Origin: Burkholderia pyrrocinia
GTDB lineage: Bacteria > Pseudomonadota > Gammaproteobacteria > Burkholderiales > Burkholderiaceae
NCBI RefSeq assembly: GCF_018417535.1
Contig: NZ_CP070977.1
Span: 2,294,001 to 2,358,000 of the forward strand
DNA length: 64,000 nt
Direction: 5' to 3'
Part shown: positions 9,732 through 18,538 of the stretch, piece after piece
How the letters are laid out: every line of letters begins with the position of its first letter
How positions within the stretch are numbered: position 1 is the first letter of the stretch
The notes under the pieces: model-generated
What the model was told of the DNA's origin: nothing
Databases searched by the model: none
Seen by the model: the letters and a program-made list of their open reading frames with translations, nothing else
Position numbers and translations under genes: made by a program

Positions 9732-10526
9732 TCAGTTCAGCTGCACACGCCGGATAGCGACATGGGCAATTGAAAGCGCAAAGAGGGTAAAAAACGTCAA
9801 CACGGCTACGGTATAGTCAAGGTAAAACATCGTCGGCATACGATCCCCGTAATATCCGTAGTGAAAATACTCAACGGCATCAATCAAAGGAAAATATGTC
9901 ATCAACTCACCTATTTTCGGAGGCAGAACATACGTAGGTATAAAGACCCCCGAAAACGGAATCATCAGATACAGAATGATGTGCGAAACCCTCTCTATCG
10001 CCTCACTCAATTCCGACAATGCCGCCATAGTTATGACAAAATTGAACGAAAACCAGACCACTAGAAAATACCCAATAATCATGCTAAGCAAATCAGCCGG
10101 AAATTGGCAAATACCAATTACGACCAATACTACGTACAGCACAAGGAACGAAGCAGCCGCTCCCGCGAACTCGAGAATGATTCGCGAATACAATATATCC
10201 ATCGGCCGAATCGGCTTGTGATGCAACAATGCACGATTGAATTCGATGGCCTTCATCACCCGACCCGTAGTATTCCGCCAAAGAAGCAAGGTGGGATAAC
10301 TAACAGCCAGATATTCAGCCACCGAATACCTGGTCGTCGTTTCGGTATGACTGAAAATAACCATCACCCCGACAACGAACATGGCCGGCTCGGCCATTAT
10401 CCACAACACGCCGAGCCCCTCTCGGCCAAAGCGCGTGATCATCTCGCGCATCACCAGCGCCCAGATTACTCTGACCTGGATACGCAATTGATCCCAAAAT
10501 GTCGGGGAACGGTGATCAGCGGTCAT
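9732..10526 (-). CDS. kpsM: KpsM/Wzm-type capsule export ABC permease
   Basis: A 264-residue integral membrane protein of the ABC-2 family. An N-terminal cytoplasmic segment (RVIWALVMREMITRFGREGLGVLW) typical of Wzm/KpsM proteins precedes about six hydrophobic segments, ending with a helix near residues 235-258. It forms the inner-membrane channel for the lipid-linked polysaccharide with the ATPase encoded next. Its start overlaps the end of the upstream wcbD by 11 bases, and its stop is followed by the kpsT ribosome site, so wcbC-wcbD-kpsM-kpsT form a tight operon on the minus strand. Confidence 0.95.
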   Translation of the reverse strand: MTADHRSPTFWDQLRIQVRVIWALVMREMITRFGREGLGVLWIMAEPAMFVVGVMVIFSHTETTTRYSVAEYLAVSYPTLLLWRNTTGRVMKAIEFNRALLHHKPIRPMDILYSRIILEFAGAAASFLVLYVVLVVIGICQFPADLLSMIIGYFLVVWFSFNFVITMAALSELSEAIERVSHIILYLMIPFSGVFIPTYVLPPKIGELMTYFPLIDAVEYFHYGYYGDRMPTMFYLDYTVAVLTFFTLFALSIAHVAIRRVQLN

Positions 10527-11622
10527 AGTGTTCTTTCACTCCACCGATAACGATGGTCAACACGCCCCACAAAACCAGGCCAAGAAGGAACGTCGCGAGA
10601 ATCGCGCGCGCGCGGCGTGGGCTCATGGCATGGTCCGGCAAGCTGGGTTCGGAGATCCGCTCGAGGTAGAGCTGCTTTCGCTCAGCCTCGACACGAGCCT
10701 GATCCAGCAACGTTATAGCGCCAGCAAGTATCTTGTCGGCAACGTCCTTCTCCAACGTCAGGCGTTGAAATTCCGCGGCCTTGCTGGCCAACGAGGCTCC
10801 TGGAGCGCCGGCGACATGCTGGTTCACCTGATCGATCGCTTGTTGCAGCAACTTGGCGCGATCCCGCAAAGTCGGCAGTCCCGGATTGGCGGGAGACAGC
10901 CGCTCCATTTGGGCAATCTGCACACGGGTGGAAATCAAATCGTCCTGTAATTTTCCGACCTGCTGCAGCGGAATAGTGGACTGGCGTTCGGGGTCGATGA
11001 CGCCTGCGCTATTCCGATAACGTGCCAACGCCAAAGTAGCGATACGGTCATTTTCCTTGGCCGCATCGACGTCGTGCTGAGCGGTATTAATCAAATCTGC
11101 CCGAGCTCGTGCGTTCATCTGATTGACGATCCGCTCACTTAGCTCCAGGAGGCGCTTGTTCATGCTCCAGGCGAGACGTGCGTCATATGCATTGGTGCTC
11201 AACGTCACAATCGGAGAATCGGTATCGACTTTTGCATCGACGATTTTCTTGCCATAGTAAAGATAAAACTCTTCCAAACTATCGCCCAAACCAAATATAG
11301 AAAATCGATTCACAAAATCAATCGACCCGCTTTGAAATTCAGATTTTATGTGCTGCTCACGATCCAAAACCAACATTGCATCGCGAGAGAGAATGTACTT
11401 CTGAACCGTGTATGCGCTTCCTTCCGGCTGAGAAAATCCCCCAACACCTTTCAGCAACCCACCCAGTCCGGTAACACTGGATTGCTGCGGGCTGCGAATC
11501 AAAAAACTACTGACGGAGGTGTACTCATCGCTCGCAACGATGCCAAAATAAATAATCGCAATACTGGTAGGTATAACAACCGTTATCAAAAACAAACGGT
11601 TAATTCGCTTCAGAAATTTCAT
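10516..11622 (-). CDS. wcbD: Capsule export polysaccharide co-polymerase (KpsE/CtrB/WcbD family)
   Basis: A 368-residue inner-membrane protein. I place the start at ATG 11622, two bases after the wcbC stop. The open frame extends 76 codons further upstream, but only inside wcbC. A hydrophobic segment near residues 10-30 and another near 340-360 (ATFLLGLVLWGVLTIVIGG) flank a large periplasmic region rich in predicted coiled coil (about 190-320). This is the layout of PCP-3 proteins that link the KpsMT exporter to the outer-membrane channel. The pattern SFLIRSPQQSS after the first helix is typical of KpsE/BexC. It is translationally coupled to its neighbours at both ends. Confidence 0.92.
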   Translation of the reverse strand: MKFLKRINRLFLITVVIPTSIAIIYFGIVASDEYTSVSSFLIRSPQQSSVTGLGGLLKGVGGFSQPEGSAYTVQKYILSRDAMLVLDREQHIKSEFQSGSIDFVNRFSIFGLGDSLEEFYLYYGKKIVDAKVDTDSPIVTLSTNAYDARLAWSMNKRLLELSERIVNQMNARARADLINTAQHDVDAAKENDRIATLALARYRNSAGVIDPERQSTIPLQQVGKLQDDLISTRVQIAQMERLSPANPGLPTLRDRAKLLQQAIDQVNQHVAGAPGASLASKAAEFQRLTLEKDVADKILAGAITLLDQARVEAERKQLYLERISEPSLPDHAMSPRRARAILATFLLGLVLWGVLTIVIGGVKEHYDR

Positions 11623-11624
11623 AG

Positions 11625-12809
11625 TTATTTGAACGTCTGAACACCAGACACGATCGGGTAAGCTACGGAGAACACCAGGTTCAGCACTTTCTGCAGTTCT
11701 GCCACCGGCGCATTGGAGACGTAGAGGACGTCCTTGTTGTCCATCATGAAGCTCTGCGCCACGAAGAACGAATCCGGGTCTTTCAGATTGATGTGGTAGA
11801 TGACGGGGACTTTGCCGTTTGCCGTCGTTCGCACGGGCTGGTTGGGCCACTTGAGCGCCTGCTGATCTTCCAGCCGGAAAATGAAAACGCCCTGCGCATC
11901 TGAACGCGAGTCTTGCAAGCCGCCCGCCCGCGCCAATGCCTGCGCCAGCGTAATGCCCTGCGCCTCGAAATTGATTTCCTCGTTCTTGCCCGTCGCGCCA
12001 AACGCAGTAAAGCTGTACGGCTGAAACAATGCCGTGACGACGTCACCCGCCTTGAGCGGCACGTTCTGGCGCGGATCGCGTATCACCGTCTCCAGGGGCT
12101 CCAACGCGACGGTTTCGCCACGCGTCACCTGGATCATGGTCTTGTTGATCGGCTGCTTCACGCCGCCGGCCGCGGCGAGTGCGTCGAGCACGCGCTCGCC
12201 GCGTGCGCTCAACTGCATGCGCGTGCTGCTCGACACGTCTCCCACCACCGTGACATACGAGGTTTCGTTACGCGCCAACTGCACTAAAACCTGCGGGTCA
12301 TGCGCGATATTCTTGAGACGCGCCGCAATATATGCTTGCAATTGGCTTGGCGTACGACCCAACGCTTTTATGGCGCCGACGAACGGCACATGGATATTGC
12401 CGTTTCCGTCGATCACTTGCGTCGGCAGCTTGGTCAGCCGTGCGCCAGTCGGAACACTGCTGGGCGTCGGGGCATCACTCGTACCACCGCCAAACAGAGT
12501 TGCGGGCGGCGCTTCCCAGATCGACACCTCTACCACGTCACCCACGCCCAACTGTTGCTGAAACGCCGAGTTGTCGCCTAACGCTGCTGCAAAATCCGTA
12601 CTTTTGCGGCCTGCATAGAGTTGCCGCGCGATCTGATCGGTTACATCGACGACCTGGATTCCTTGCGAACTGACCTGATTCGTGCCGGCACCACTGGCAT
12701 TAATCTCGGAACGACTAGGCCCAGACGTGGGAATGGCCCCGCAGGCAGCCAACCCAATGGCGCCGCCGATGGCAGCAGCCAACCATACACTGCGATTTAA
12801 ACTCTGCAT
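11625..12809 (-). CDS. wcbC: Outer-membrane capsule export lipoprotein (Wza/CtrA/BexD family)
   Basis: A 394-residue OPX protein. A signal peptide with lipobox I-G-L-A-A-C puts the lipidated cysteine near residue 23. A polysaccharide export (PES) domain follows around residues 85-180 (LGVGDVVEVSIWEAPP, GNIHVPFVGAIKALGRTPSQL), then SLBB-type repeats (YVTVVGDVSSSTRM; near 265, FTAFGATGKNEEINF). The protein forms the outer-membrane exit pore for capsule. It is first in the minus-strand export operon, and the promoter should be in the 440-base gap upstream, which also serves the divergent glycosyltransferase. Length and domain order fit Burkholderia WcbC and Neisseria CtrA better than the longer E. 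coli KpsD. Confidence 0.93.
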   Translation of the reverse strand: MQSLNRSVWLAAAIGGAIGLAACGAIPTSGPSRSEINASGAGTNQVSSQGIQVVDVTDQIARQLYAGRKSTDFAAALGDNSAFQQQLGVGDVVEVSIWEAPPATLFGGGTSDAPTPSSVPTGARLTKLPTQVIDGNGNIHVPFVGAIKALGRTPSQLQAYIAARLKNIAHDPQVLVQLARNETSYVTVVGDVSSSTRMQLSARGERVLDALAAAGGVKQPINKTMIQVTRGETVALEPLETVIRDPRQNVPLKAGDVVTALFQPYSFTAFGATGKNEEINFEAQGITLAQALARAGGLQDSRSDAQGVFIFRLEDQQALKWPNQPVRTTANGKVPVIYHINLKDPDSFFVAQSFMMDNKDVLYVSNAPVAELQKVLNLVFSVAYPIVSGVQTFK

Positions 12810-13249
12810 TTAACAATCCAGTCATTCGAAGGCCGCCGGATTTTACCGCACAATGTAAGATGTACCGGAGAATTCACCGGCATGGAGCATCCGAAACGCC
12901 GATAGACACCTTTGAGGTTCCCTCGGTTTTTCGCCGTCCAGTAGCCCTGGCTTACGCGCAGTCGAATCCTTTCCCCGCTAAGGCGCAAGCCGGTCTGGCG
13001 CAAGCAGGGGGCGGGCTCAATCGTCCATTGTGGCCGCGCGCAAAGGCGCAAGCGGATCGGTAAATCTGACATCAAGCTTCAATTGTTGGGCACGCTCGGC
13101 ACTTGCGCTGATCAATAGACGCGCACGCGCGAATTGTCCCGCCATGCGAGATGCCATAGAATTACCCGGCGGAATTGTTGCATGAGCGATCCGGCTTCGG
13201 CAAACAGAAACATTTTCCATTTCCGCACGCACAACCACATTGCACCCGC
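12810..13249. other. Divergent intergenic region between capsule export operon and glycosyltransferase/kpsC operon
   Basis: These 440 bases separate two divergent capsule transcription units and should hold both promoters. A TAAAAT -10-like element lies on the minus strand just upstream of wcbC (around 12840), with no convincing -35. Three copies of GGCGCAAGC occur at 12982, 12997 and 13045. Short open frames on the minus strand (for example 13017-13256) have no recognisable product. No JUMPstart/ops element (GGCGGTAGC) was found. Confidence 0.55.
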
Positions 13250-14401
13250 GTGACAAAAATACTTCTAGACGTCACTCGTCTTGCCACTCGCTTTTACGAT
13301 GGCCTGATCCCCACCGGGGTAGACAGAGTTGGACTGGCCTACATCCGCCGGTATGGCGACCGCGCACGTGCAGTCCTGAGCGAACGCGGATTTTCCGCCG
13401 TTTTAACGGAAAAAGACTCGCAGAAAATGTTCTCGTTGCTGCTGTCGTCCAGCCGCGATCGATGGACGCTGCGCAGAATTATCGCTTCCGCGTTGCTAAA
13501 TCGGCTTCGGCCGGCGCGATTCGATCGCGCAATTTTGTTGCATACGAGTCACAACGGAATGGAATTCACCCGTTACTATCACTCGATGGCGCAACGCAAC
13601 GCCCGCTCGGTCTTCATGGTCCACGATCTCATTCCGCTGACTCACGCGGAGTACTGCCGCCCGGGCGTGGACGCATCGCATCGAATCCGCATCCATACCG
13701 CGCTACGGCATGCGAGCGGCTTGATCAGCAATTCACAGGCGACCTACGACGAACTGGCGAACGAAGCACGGCAAGCCTCGCTGCCGCTCCCGCCGGTCGT
13801 CGTCGCTCCGCTCGCACCGGCAGTGGAGCCTCATCCGCCGAGCCCGGCTCCGATCGAGGCCCCCTATTTCGTGATGCTCAGTACGATCGAGCCGCGCAAG
13901 AACCACTGGTTCATCCTGCACGTCTGGCGGCGCCTGGTCGAACAGATGGGGGAAGCCGCCCCCAAGCTCGTCGTCATCGGCCGGCGTGGCTGGGAATGCG
14001 AGAACGTCGTCGACATGCTGGAGCGCTGCGCGACGATTCGCGGTGCGGTCATCGAAGAATCGGATTGTAGCGACGAGCGGCTGCATGCATGGTTGCAGCA
14101 TGCGCGAGCGCTCGTCTTCCCGTCGTTCGCCGAAGGCTACGGCATGCCGCTCGTCGAGGCGTTGATGCTGGGCGTGCCGGTGCTCGCCAGCGACTTGCCG
14201 GTCTTTCATGAGATCGCATCGGACATTCCCGATTATCTCGACCCGCTCGACGGACCGGGATGGCTCGCGAGGATTCGCGCGTACGCTCGATCGGACAGCA
14301 CCGAACGAGCGAATCAGATCGCGCGGATCGAACGCTTTCGAGCGCCGACGTGGGCCGAGCACTTTGAACGCATCGACGGCTTTCTCGAATCGCTCCGGTA
14401 A
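13250..14401 (+). CDS. wcbB: GT4-family capsule glycosyltransferase (WcbB-like)
   Basis: A 383-residue protein if started at GTG 13250 (V-T-K-I-L-L-D-V-T-R). The frame opens at 13175, but the added residues look non-coding, and family members begin with a K-I-L-L-D-V-T-like strand. The C-terminal half has GT4 motifs: YFVMLSTIEPRKNH, LVVIGRRGWE, and FAEGYGMPLVEALMLGVPVLASD, which carries the E-x7-E nucleotide-sugar site. It transfers a sugar from an activated donor in the cytoplasm. Its TAA stop directly abuts the ATG of kpsC, so the two are one operon reading away from the export operon. By position it matches wcbB of the Burkholderia capsule locus. The start codon is the least certain point. 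Confidence 0.85.
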   Translation: MTKILLDVTRLATRFYDGLIPTGVDRVGLAYIRRYGDRARAVLSERGFSAVLTEKDSQKMFSLLLSSSRDRWTLRRIIASALLNRLRPARFDRAILLHTSHNGMEFTRYYHSMAQRNARSVFMVHDLIPLTHAEYCRPGVDASHRIRIHTALRHASGLISNSQATYDELANEARQASLPLPPVVVAPLAPAVEPHPPSPAPIEAPYFVMLSTIEPRKNHWFILHVWRRLVEQMGEAAPKLVVIGRRGWECENVVDMLERCATIRGAVIEESDCSDERLHAWLQHARALVFPSFAEGYGMPLVEALMLGVPVLASDLPVFHEIASDIPDYLDPLDGPGWLARIRAYARSDSTERANQIARIERFRAPTWAEHFERIDGFLESLR

Positions 14402-16441
14402 ATGACTCCGGCACCCACTGAGCCCTCGATGACGCCCGAAATCCGATCGTTCGACCCGAGCGCAACCGCACGCGGCAAGCGCATGGTCGGCTGGCTGACC
14501 GGAAAGTCGCCGTTCGTCTGGATCGATTCATGGCTCGGCGTCGCGCTTGCCCGAACGTCTGCGTCGATCGGACGTACCGTGTACCCCGTCTGCCCCGGCC
14601 CCGTCTTCGTCCGGCACGCAACGCACGCTCCGCCTCTTTCGTGGTTCTGCATCCCGTCGGATCTGGTTGCGCGCGGCGGGCTTGTCGCGGCACTCGAACG
14701 CATGCTCCAGGGCACGCACATCACCGACGCGGACGAGCGATGCCGCGATCTGATTCACCGCATGCTCGACTGCGACGCGTTGCACGTTCGGCACCGGGTA
14801 GCCGAATTGCCCGATGCATGGCACATGCCCGGTGGTGCCAAGCGCATTGTGCTGATCGACGAACGCGAAACGTCGCACACCGACATCTGCACGCCAGCAA
14901 GACACCGCCACCGGAACTTTGCTGCGATGGCGGATGCGGCGCGCATCGCGCACCCCGATGCCGACCTGTGGATCTTGCGCTCCGCCGATGCGGGTGCTGG
15001 CGATTGGCTTTCGACTCGGGTGCCACTGCCCAAGGCTGCTCGAGTCCTCGACGTCGCGCATTCCCTTCGGGACGTACTTCGGCGTGCCGACGCCGTATGT
15101 GTCGTGGGCGCGTCTGAAGGGATGGCGGCACTTCTGGCCGGCGTCCCGGTTCACGTGTTCGGCACGCCCTATTACGCAGGCTGGGGATTGACGCAGGATC
15201 GCATCGCCATGCCGGAGCGCCGTGCGCGCCCATCCGTTTTCGCATTGTTCGATGCCGCGTTCCTGCAGCTCGCGCGCTACCTCGACCCGACACGCGGCAC
15301 ACAAGGCACGCTCGACACCGCGCTCGACTGCATCGAACTGCAGCACGCCGTTGCCGCCCGCTACAGCGACCTCGGTCGGGTGGCCGGCATACGCTTTCAA
15401 TGGTGGAAGCGACCATACGCCACGCCGTATCTATCGGCCGGAGGCGGGACGTTACGATGGATAGCGGATCCGCGCGACACACACGCAGACGAACACGCGG
15501 CGATATGGGGTGGACGTTCAGCCGAAGGTCTGCCGGACGGCGCAGCACGCCTACGGATCGAAGACGGCTTCATCCATTCGACGGGACTCGGTTCCGACAT
15601 GTCGCCGCCATGCAGCCAGGTGATCGACCGCCGCGGCCTGTATTTCGACGCGAGTCGCCCGAGCGACCTGACCGTCATTCTCAACCAGACCACGTTCGGC
15701 GAATCGGAGTTGCGACGCGCGGCAGCGCTAAGGCAGGAGATCGTGCGGCTCGGGCTCACGAAATACAATCTCGGCCGCCAGGCGCCGACCTGGAGCATCC
15801 CGCAAGGCAGGCGCATCGTGCTCGTCGCGGGCCAGGTTGCGGACGATGCGTCGATCCGCCTGGGAACAGGCGCGATAGCCACATCGGAAGCGTTGCTGCG
15901 GGAAGTGCGCGCTCGGCGGCCGCACGCATTCATCATTTACAAACCGCATCCGGACGTGCTGTCCGGCAATCGCGCCGGGCTCGTCGATGCAGAACACCTC
16001 GCGGATATCGTCGACGCGAACGCGGATCTCATTTCGCTGATCGATGTGACGGACGAATTGCATACGCTCTCGTCACTCGCCGGCTTCGACGCGTTGATGC
16101 GCGGGAAGGAAGTCCATACCTATGGCCTGCCCTTCTATGCCGGCTGGGGACTGACGCACGATGCGCTGGAGCAGCCGTGGCGCGAGCGCCGACTATCGCT
16201 CGACATGCTGACTGCAGGTGTGCTGCTGCGTTACGCCATCTATTGGGACTGGCAGCTCTCGCTGTTCACGACACCGGAGGCAATCGCCCGGCAACTCGCG
16301 CCGAATGCGGCTCGGCCACTCGAAAAAATACGCGGAAACCGCGCCCGCCCGCTCGTCAAGGCAATACGCTGGAGTCGCAACGCGATACGTTATGCCGCAT
16401 GGCAAGGTCGGCAATACGTTCGCGACCGAGCGATGCGCTGA
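14402..16441 (+). CDS. kpsC: KpsC/WcbA capsule beta-Kdo transferase
   Basis: A 679-residue cytoplasmic glycosyltransferase with two related halves. Each carries the same signature, VHVFGTPYYAGWGLT near residue 250 and VHTYGLPFYAGWGLT near residue 570, followed by a DPxR/PxxR-type stretch. KpsC enzymes of this size hold two retaining beta-Kdo transferase domains that build the poly-Kdo linker on phosphatidylglycerol, the lipid anchor of capsules exported by KpsMT. The KxH-type motif (YKPHPDVLSGNR) is in the second half. The start ATG immediately follows the preceding stop codon; an internal ATG at 14429 is also possible. No KpsS partner is visible in this window. Confidence 0.93.
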   Translation: MTPAPTEPSMTPEIRSFDPSATARGKRMVGWLTGKSPFVWIDSWLGVALARTSASIGRTVYPVCPGPVFVRHATHAPPLSWFCIPSDLVARGGLVAALERMLQGTHITDADERCRDLIHRMLDCDALHVRHRVAELPDAWHMPGGAKRIVLIDERETSHTDICTPARHRHRNFAAMADAARIAHPDADLWILRSADAGAGDWLSTRVPLPKAARVLDVAHSLRDVLRRADAVCVVGASEGMAALLAGVPVHVFGTPYYAGWGLTQDRIAMPERRARPSVFALFDAAFLQLARYLDPTRGTQGTLDTALDCIELQHAVAARYSDLGRVAGIRFQWWKRPYATPYLSAGGGTLRWIADPRDTHADEHAAIWGGRSAEGLPDGAARLRIEDGFIHSTGLGSDMSPPCSQVIDRRGLYFDASRPSDLTVILNQTTFGESELRRAAALRQEIVRLGLTKYNLGRQAPTWSIPQGRRIVLVAGQVADDASIRLGTGAIATSEALLREVRARRPHAFIIYKPHPDVLSGNRAGLVDAEHLADIVDANADLISLIDVTDELHTLSSLAGFDALMRGKEVHTYGLPFYAGWGLTHDALEQPWRERRLSLDMLTAGVLLRYAIYWDWQLSLFTTPEAIARQLAPNAARPLEKIRGNRARPLVKAIRWSRNAIRYAAWQGRQYVRDRAMR

Positions 16442-16640
16442 AGGTGATCGGCACATTCGCCGCCCGAAGATCGATCAAAAATCGTTTTCCGGGTCCGTCC
16501 GGTACACTCGGCCCGAACTGGTCCAAGTGCAATCAGGTGCAGGGATCGTCCGCGTCGAAGACACCTACGGCCGCGCAGCGTCTCAATCACTGCAATTTTC
16601 GGTTCGCGCGCCTCGCCTGGCCGCGATCCGACGTCCGCCG

Positions 16641-16674
16641 ACGGGCAGTACGCACGCGCGTCCTGCCCGTTTTT
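16641..16674 (+). terminator. Candidate intrinsic terminator downstream of kpsC
   Basis: Arms ACGGGCAG (16641-16648) and CTGCCCGT (16663-16670) pair fully across a 14-base loop and are followed by TTTT. It lies 200 bases past the kpsC stop and just ahead of the mscS promoter. Confidence 0.6.
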
Positions 16675-16700
16675 CATTACGTTAAGCAACGTAAGGCAGG

Positions 16701-16730
16701 TTGCCCGGTCCGCACAGGTCAGGTTATAAA
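16701..16730 (+). promoter_or_regulatory. sigma70-like promoter for mscS
   Basis: TTGCCC (16701-16706), an 18-base spacer and TATAAA (16725-16730) lie about 58 bases upstream of the mscS start. Confidence 0.55.
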
Positions 16731-16787
16731 AGCGCCACCAGTCCCGGTGCATGCGCCGCCCTTTTTACTCTTGACTTCGGAGAACGC

Positions 16788-17600
16788 ATGATCGATCTCG
16801 CCACCGCCCAGCAATTCCTGATGACCCGCGGCCTCGACTTCGGCCTCAACCTCCTCGCAGCGATCGTATTGTGGTTCGTCGGCCGCTGGGCGATCCACAT
16901 TGCGACCCGCCTGCTCGGCAAGGTCGTGCGCCGCAGCGGCAAGGTCGACCCGACGCTCACCGACTACCTGACCTCCGTCGTCGGCGTGCTGCTGACGGTC
17001 CTGCTGATCCTCGCAATCCTGCAGATCTTCGGCGTGCAGACGACCTCGTTCGCCGCACTGCTCGCCGGCCTCGGCCTCGCGATCGGCACGGCCTGGGGCG
17101 GCCTGCTCGCGCATTTCGCCGCCGGCGTGTTCATGCAGGTTCTGCGCCCGTTCAAGATCGGCGACGTGATCAACGCGGGCGGCGTCACGGGCACGGTGAA
17201 GGAGCTCGGACTGTTCGGCACGACGATCATCACGCCCGACAACATCGTGACGATCGTCGGCAACAACAAGATCTTCTCGGACAACATCGCCAACTACAGC
17301 GCGACGTCGCACCGCCGCGTCGACCTGACCGCGAAGATCGCGAACGGCGTCGACGCGGTCGACGCGATCAACCGCCTGAAAACGTCGATCCAGCAGATCC
17401 CGAACGTGTTGACCAACCCGGCGCCGGACGTCGGCGTGCTGCAGTTCACGCCGGAAGGCCCGCTGCTGTTCGTGCGCCCGTCCACGGCACCCGAGAACTA
17501 CTGGCAGGTGTACTGCGACACGAACCGCGCGATCCTCGACACGTTCCGCGACGCGCAATACCCGACGCCCGAAACGCCGGTCTCGCATCGCAACGCGTAA
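16788..17600 (+). CDS. mscS: Small-conductance mechanosensitive channel, MscS family
   Basis: A 270-residue protein starting at ATG 16788 (M-I-D-L-A-T-A-Q), with CGGAG just upstream. The open frame extends to 16701, but those codons lie over the promoter. Three hydrophobic segments near residues 18-38, 58-82 and 88-120 include the Gly/Ala-rich pore helix (AALLAGLGLAIGTAWGGLLAHFAAGVF). A beta domain with RPFKIGD and a C-terminal alpha/beta domain follow. The homoheptamer opens under membrane tension to release solutes on hypo-osmotic shock. It is transcribed alone between a promoter and a bidirectional terminator. Confidence 0.94.
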   Translation: MIDLATAQQFLMTRGLDFGLNLLAAIVLWFVGRWAIHIATRLLGKVVRRSGKVDPTLTDYLTSVVGVLLTVLLILAILQIFGVQTTSFAALLAGLGLAIGTAWGGLLAHFAAGVFMQVLRPFKIGDVINAGGVTGTVKELGLFGTTIITPDNIVTIVGNNKIFSDNIANYSATSHRRVDLTAKIANGVDAVDAINRLKTSIQQIPNVLTNPAPDVGVLQFTPEGPLLFVRPSTAPENYWQVYCDTNRAILDTFRDAQYPTPETPVSHRNA

Positions 17601-17615
17601 CGGCGGCACCGGACG

Positions 17616-17654
17616 AAAAAAAAGCGTGGCAATTCAAATTGCCACGCTTTTTTA
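17616..17654. terminator. Bidirectional terminator between mscS and dedA
   Basis: A near-perfect stem AAGCGTGGCAATT / AATTGCCACGCTT is flanked by an A run on the left and a T run on the right. It can therefore end both the plus-strand mscS transcript and the minus-strand dedA transcript. Confidence 0.9.
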
Positions 17655-17681
17655 TTGCACCGAGAAGGAAGGGAAACGCGC

Positions 17682-18365
17682 TCAGCGCCCCCCCGTCTTC
17701 TGCGCATTATCCGACTGCCGCCCGCGCACGAGCTTCCACACCGCACCAAGCGCGACCGGCACGATCGCCGCGCCGATCCCGACCAGCACGATCACGTTCA
17801 GGTACTGGCGGATGAACGGGATGTTGCCGAAGAAATAGCCGAGCAGCACGAGCAGCAGCACCCACACCAGCGCGCCGATCACGTTGAAGAGCTGGAAGCG
17901 CGCGACGCTCATCGACGACGCGCCCGCGACGAACGGCGCGAACGTACGCACGACCGGGATGAAGCGCGCGAGCACGATCGTCTTGCCGCCGTGCTTGTCG
18001 TAGAACGAGTGGGTCTTCTGCAGCGCGGCACGATCGAGGAAGCGCTCGAGCACCGGGATACGGGTATTGAACACCTTCGGCCCGACCCAGCGGCCGATCA
18101 GGTAGTTCACGGTGTTGCCGGAGATCGCCGCGACGAGCAGCAGCACGATCAGCGCGCCGACGTTCATTTCGCCCGTCGCCGCGAACGCGCCGCCGATGAA
18201 CAGCAGCGAATCGCCGGGCAGGAACGGGAACACGACGAGCCCCGTCTCGCAGAACACGATCAGGAACAGGACGAGATAGACCCATGCGCCGTACTGCCGG
18301 ATGAAATCGCCGAGGAATGCGTCGATATGCAGGACGAGATTGACGAAATGAAGCAGCGTATCCAA
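17682..18365 (-). CDS. dedA: DedA-family membrane protein
   Basis: A 227-residue integral membrane protein. I prefer the TTG start at 18365 (L-D-T-L-L-H-F), which has GAGGAA 7 bases upstream; the frame opens at 18452 with codons unlike the family. Motifs typical of DedA/SNARE-associated proteins are present: FCETGLVVFPFLPGDSLLF, GNTVNYLIGRWVG, ARFIPVVRTFAPFVAG (the conserved R-x3-R-x2-P-x3-G core) and three to four further helices. Family members help maintain membrane potential and move undecaprenyl phosphate or phospholipids between leaflets. It is divergent from mutL and convergent with mscS. Confidence 0.9.
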   Translation of the reverse strand: MDTLLHFVNLVLHIDAFLGDFIRQYGAWVYLVLFLIVFCETGLVVFPFLPGDSLLFIGGAFAATGEMNVGALIVLLLVAAISGNTVNYLIGRWVGPKVFNTRIPVLERFLDRAALQKTHSFYDKHGGKTIVLARFIPVVRTFAPFVAGASSMSVARFQLFNVIGALVWVLLLVLLGYFFGNIPFIRQYLNVIVLVGIGAAIVPVALGAVWKLVRGRQSDNAQKTGGR

Positions 18366-18526
18366 ATGCGATTCCTCGAAGGCGAAGGGGCCGGAACGGC
18401 CGGAAATAGCGAAAGTGCCCGCCCGGCAAGGCGGCGCGCGGAACGGACCCATGATACCGAAACTACCTTAAGGCTCCGTGAAAAAACGTAACCGCCGGTC
18501 GCCCCGGCACGCATCCGCCGCCTCGC

Positions 18527-18532
18527 TATAAT
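18527..18532 (+). promoter_or_regulatory. -10 element immediately before mutL, possible leaderless start
   Basis: A perfect TATAAT ends 6 bases before the mutL ATG at 18539, so transcription would begin at or next to the start codon. No Shine-Dalgarno sequence is present and the -35 is poor. Confidence 0.4.
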
Positions 18533-18538
18533 TCGGCC

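Larger units (their letters stand above)
16442..16787. other. Intergenic region kpsC-mscS
   Basis: This 346-base gap has no credible gene. It holds a hairpin with a T tract (16641-16674) that may end the capsule transcript, and a sigma70-like promoter (16701-16730) for mscS. Both are listed separately. Confidence 0.7.

Noticed and set aside
13017..13256. 79-codon minus-strand ORF in the capsule divergent region
   Set aside because: No homologue recognised and it lies over the start of wcbB; it may be a chance frame.
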